From Candidatus Zhuqueibacterota bacterium (GTDB lineage: Bacteria > SM23-31 > B21-G16), in the NCBI GenBank assembly GCA_003644825.1, contig QNDJ01000074.1, forward strand, positions 1 through 7,061: a stretch of 7,061 nucleotides of DNA. Reading direction: 5' to 3'. The position numbers and the translations under genes are program-made. The notes beneath the pieces are model-generated. The model saw nothing but the letters and a program-made list of their open reading frames with translations. It searched no databases and was not told the DNA's origin. How positions within the stretch are numbered: the first letter of the stretch is position 1; each line of letters begins with the position of its first letter. Below, piece after piece: positions 5,791 to 7,061 of this stretch.

Positions 5791-5819
5791 TTGAACAAAC
5801 ATTATTATTTATATATATT
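5791..5819 (+). promoter_or_regulatory. candidate sigma-70-type promoter for the FGE-sulfatase-like gene
   Basis: TTGAAC (5791-5796), then 17 bases, then TATATT (5814-5819), matching the -35 consensus at 4 of 6 positions and the -10 at 5 of 6. A start near 5826 would give a leader of about 40 bases before the ATG at 5864. The leader holds a tandem 10-mer, AGAAAAATAA twice (5825-5844). The region is very AT-rich, so chance matches are common. Confidence 0.35.
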
Positions 5820-5863
5820 AATTAAGAAAAATAAAGAAAAATAACCAAGATAAAGGCAAAAAA

Positions 5864-6823
5864 ATGAAAAGAATATATTTTATCATTTCAGGATTAATTT
5901 TAACATTATTTTTTGTGAATTCTCAGATACCATCGGGGAATATGGTTCTTGTTCCGGCTGGTAAATTTAAAATGGGAGACAATTTTAATGAAGGTGATGC
6001 TGATGAAAAACCTGTTCATCAAGTATACCTTGATGCATATTATATAGGTAAATATGAAGTAACAAATGAAGAATATATCACCTTCCTGAAAGAAGAACTT
6101 GATAATGGTAATATTATTGTTTCAGGCAATGATGTCAAAGGAAAGGATGGAAAAGACCTTTATCTGTTAAACCAATCGGATAAGACAATTAAATTTGAGA
6201 ACGGAAATTTTACAATAAATGAAAAGTTTAAAAATCATCCTGTAGTTCTGGTAAGCTGGTATGGGGCTGCTGATTTCTGTAACTGGAAAAGTAAAAAAGA
6301 AAAACTTGAAAAGTGTTACGACAACAGGTATAATCTGAACCCAACTATAAAAGGATATAGGCTGCCAACTGAAGCAGAATGGGAAAAAGCTGCAAGGGGT
6401 ACTGACCAGAGGAGATACCCTTTTGGCAACAGTATAGATGGAAGGTATGCAAATTTCTGGAACAGTGGAGACCCTTTTCAGAAGGGGAAATACCCTTTTA
6501 CAACACCGGTAGGTTTTTTTGATGGAAGTAAAAAAAATAACTTCCAGACAAAGGATAATTCGTCCTCTTATGGTGCTTATGATATGGCTGGAAATGTATA
6601 TGAATGGTGTAATGACCTGTATTCTTCAACATATTACAGATATTGTGTTAATAATAAAATTGAATACAATCCACCAGGACCTATGTTAGGTCAGTATTAT
6701 GTTCTTAGAGATGGTGGATGGACCAACTACCTTGGCTTCAGTTTACGTTCTGCGAATAGATTTTATGCACCCCCAACAAATAGAAATCTCAATGTAGGTT
6801 TTCGAATCGTGAGAAAAAAATAA
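5864..6823 (+). CDS. exported FGE-sulfatase (SUMF1-like) domain protein lacking the catalytic cysteines
   Basis: A 319-residue protein with a Sec-type leader (KR, then a hydrophobic stretch to about residue 20, FFVNSQ) followed by one formylglycine-generating-enzyme/sulfatase-modifying-factor fold. Family markers in order: MVLVPAGKFKMGD (27-39), YEVTNEEY (64-71), HPVVLVSWYGAADFCNW (125-141), YRLPTEAEWEKAARG (165-179), YPFGN (185-189), YDMAGNVYEWCNDLY (239-253), VLRDGGW (280-286) and VGFRIVRKK at the end. True FGE enzymes have two active cysteines shortly after the RGGSW-like motif; here that stretch reads GGWTNYLGFSLRSANR with none. It is therefore probably one of the many non-oxidase members of the fold (binding, surface or lysozyme-inhibitor-like roles). 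About 45 residues between 72 and 124 form an insertion seen in some secreted members. The ribosome site is weak (AAAGG at 5852-5856). Confidence 0.9.
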   Translation: MKRIYFIISGLILTLFFVNSQIPSGNMVLVPAGKFKMGDNFNEGDADEKPVHQVYLDAYYIGKYEVTNEEYITFLKEELDNGNIIVSGNDVKGKDGKDLYLLNQSDKTIKFENGNFTINEKFKNHPVVLVSWYGAADFCNWKSKKEKLEKCYDNRYNLNPTIKGYRLPTEAEWEKAARGTDQRRYPFGNSIDGRYANFWNSGDPFQKGKYPFTTPVGFFDGSKKNNFQTKDNSSSYGAYDMAGNVYEWCNDLYSSTYYRYCVNNKIEYNPPGPMLGQYYVLRDGGWTNYLGFSLRSANRFYAPPTNRNLNVGFRIVRKK

Positions 6824-6906
6824 AAAAATCAAATTTTATTTTCCTTTTATTTTGGGAATAAATTTATTATTTTAATGCCCTAAAAAATAGGCAATCCTGT
6901 ATAAAT

Positions 6907-7061
6907 ATGAGAAAAATTTATTTTTTACTTCTTATATTTATTTTTACATCATCTGTTCTTGCTTTTGGTAGTGGTGAGGAAAAAGAAATTAGAAAATTAG
7001 TAAACCTCTATTCAGCCTCAAGGTATAATCTTGTTGTTCAACTTGCAGATAAGCTAATAAA
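6907..7061 (+). CDS. start of an exported protein, possibly with TPR-like helices (3' partial)
   Basis: An ATG at 6907 opens a frame that runs off the window end (51 codons seen). Residues 1-19 form a clear signal peptide (MRK, a hydrophobic stretch, then SSVLA with likely cleavage before FGSGEE). The mature start EKEIRKLVNLYSASRYNLVVQLADKLI looks like a helical hairpin of the TPR type (an 'LYxxxxYxxxxxxAdkLI' pattern), as in periplasmic TPR proteins, but one partial repeat is weak evidence. No Shine-Dalgarno sequence is visible upstream of the ATG. Confidence 0.7.
   Translation, partial: MRKIYFLLLIFIFTSSVLAFGSGEEKEIRKLVNLYSASRYNLVVQLADKLI

Noticed and set aside
6817-6842. A4TA4 / T4AT4 inverted repeat at the end of the FGE-like gene as a terminator
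   Set aside because: The stem is made only of A-T pairs and would be weak; in AT-rich DNA this arises readily by chance.
6876-6893. TGCC...GGCA hairpin before the last gene
   Set aside because: Only 4 bp with a 10-base loop; too weak to call an operator or terminator.

Overview
The window is AT-rich bacterial DNA with one dominant coding strand (+). Three genes near the right end have N-terminal export signals (a probable lipoprotein, a secreted FGE-sulfatase-like protein, and a cut-off protein with a signal peptide). This suggests a diderm bacterium, but I cannot assign a phylum from the sequence. An archaeal source looks unlikely because of the lipobox-type and Sec-type leaders and the Shine-Dalgarno use.

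Left part (1-4502): a defence locus. It opens with the C-terminal winged-helix end of a protein resembling the AlbA_2/ATP-binding transcriptional regulators (1-236), followed by a short direct-repeat tail (238-283). Next is a broken gene (305-637). It encodes only the N-terminal ~110 residues of a type III restriction (Res) subunit, carries an in-frame TAG at codon 55, and stops just before the place where the Walker A motif should begin. A tightly packed four-gene unit follows: an MNT nucleotidyltransferase (640-966), a HEPN protein (963-1361, ATGA overlap), a 59-residue four-cysteine protein (1363-1542, 1-base gap) and an intact 985-residue Res-like helicase-nuclease (1545-4502, 2-base gap). 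The locus thus looks like a type III-like restriction system with a HEPN/MNT toxin-antitoxin-type pair and a small Cys protein sitting between a dead and a live copy of res. No methyltransferase (Mod) gene is in the window; if present, it should lie to the left of base 1.

Junction (4503-4637): a GC-rich island (about 57% by hand count over 4518-4626) containing a short hairpin and then an attC-like element. The latter has a 9-bp perfect inverted repeat and a GTTAGGT core 5 bases before the next start codon. This resembles an integron cassette boundary, but the left core box is imperfect.

Right part (4638-7061): a six-bladed Kelch-type beta-propeller with a lipoprotein-like leader (4638-5681), a 182-base spacer with traces of a decayed repeat and a plausible promoter, an exported FGE-sulfatase-domain protein lacking the catalytic cysteines (5864-6823), and the start of another exported protein (6907 to the window end). 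These look like envelope or extracellular genes with no evident functional link to the defence locus.
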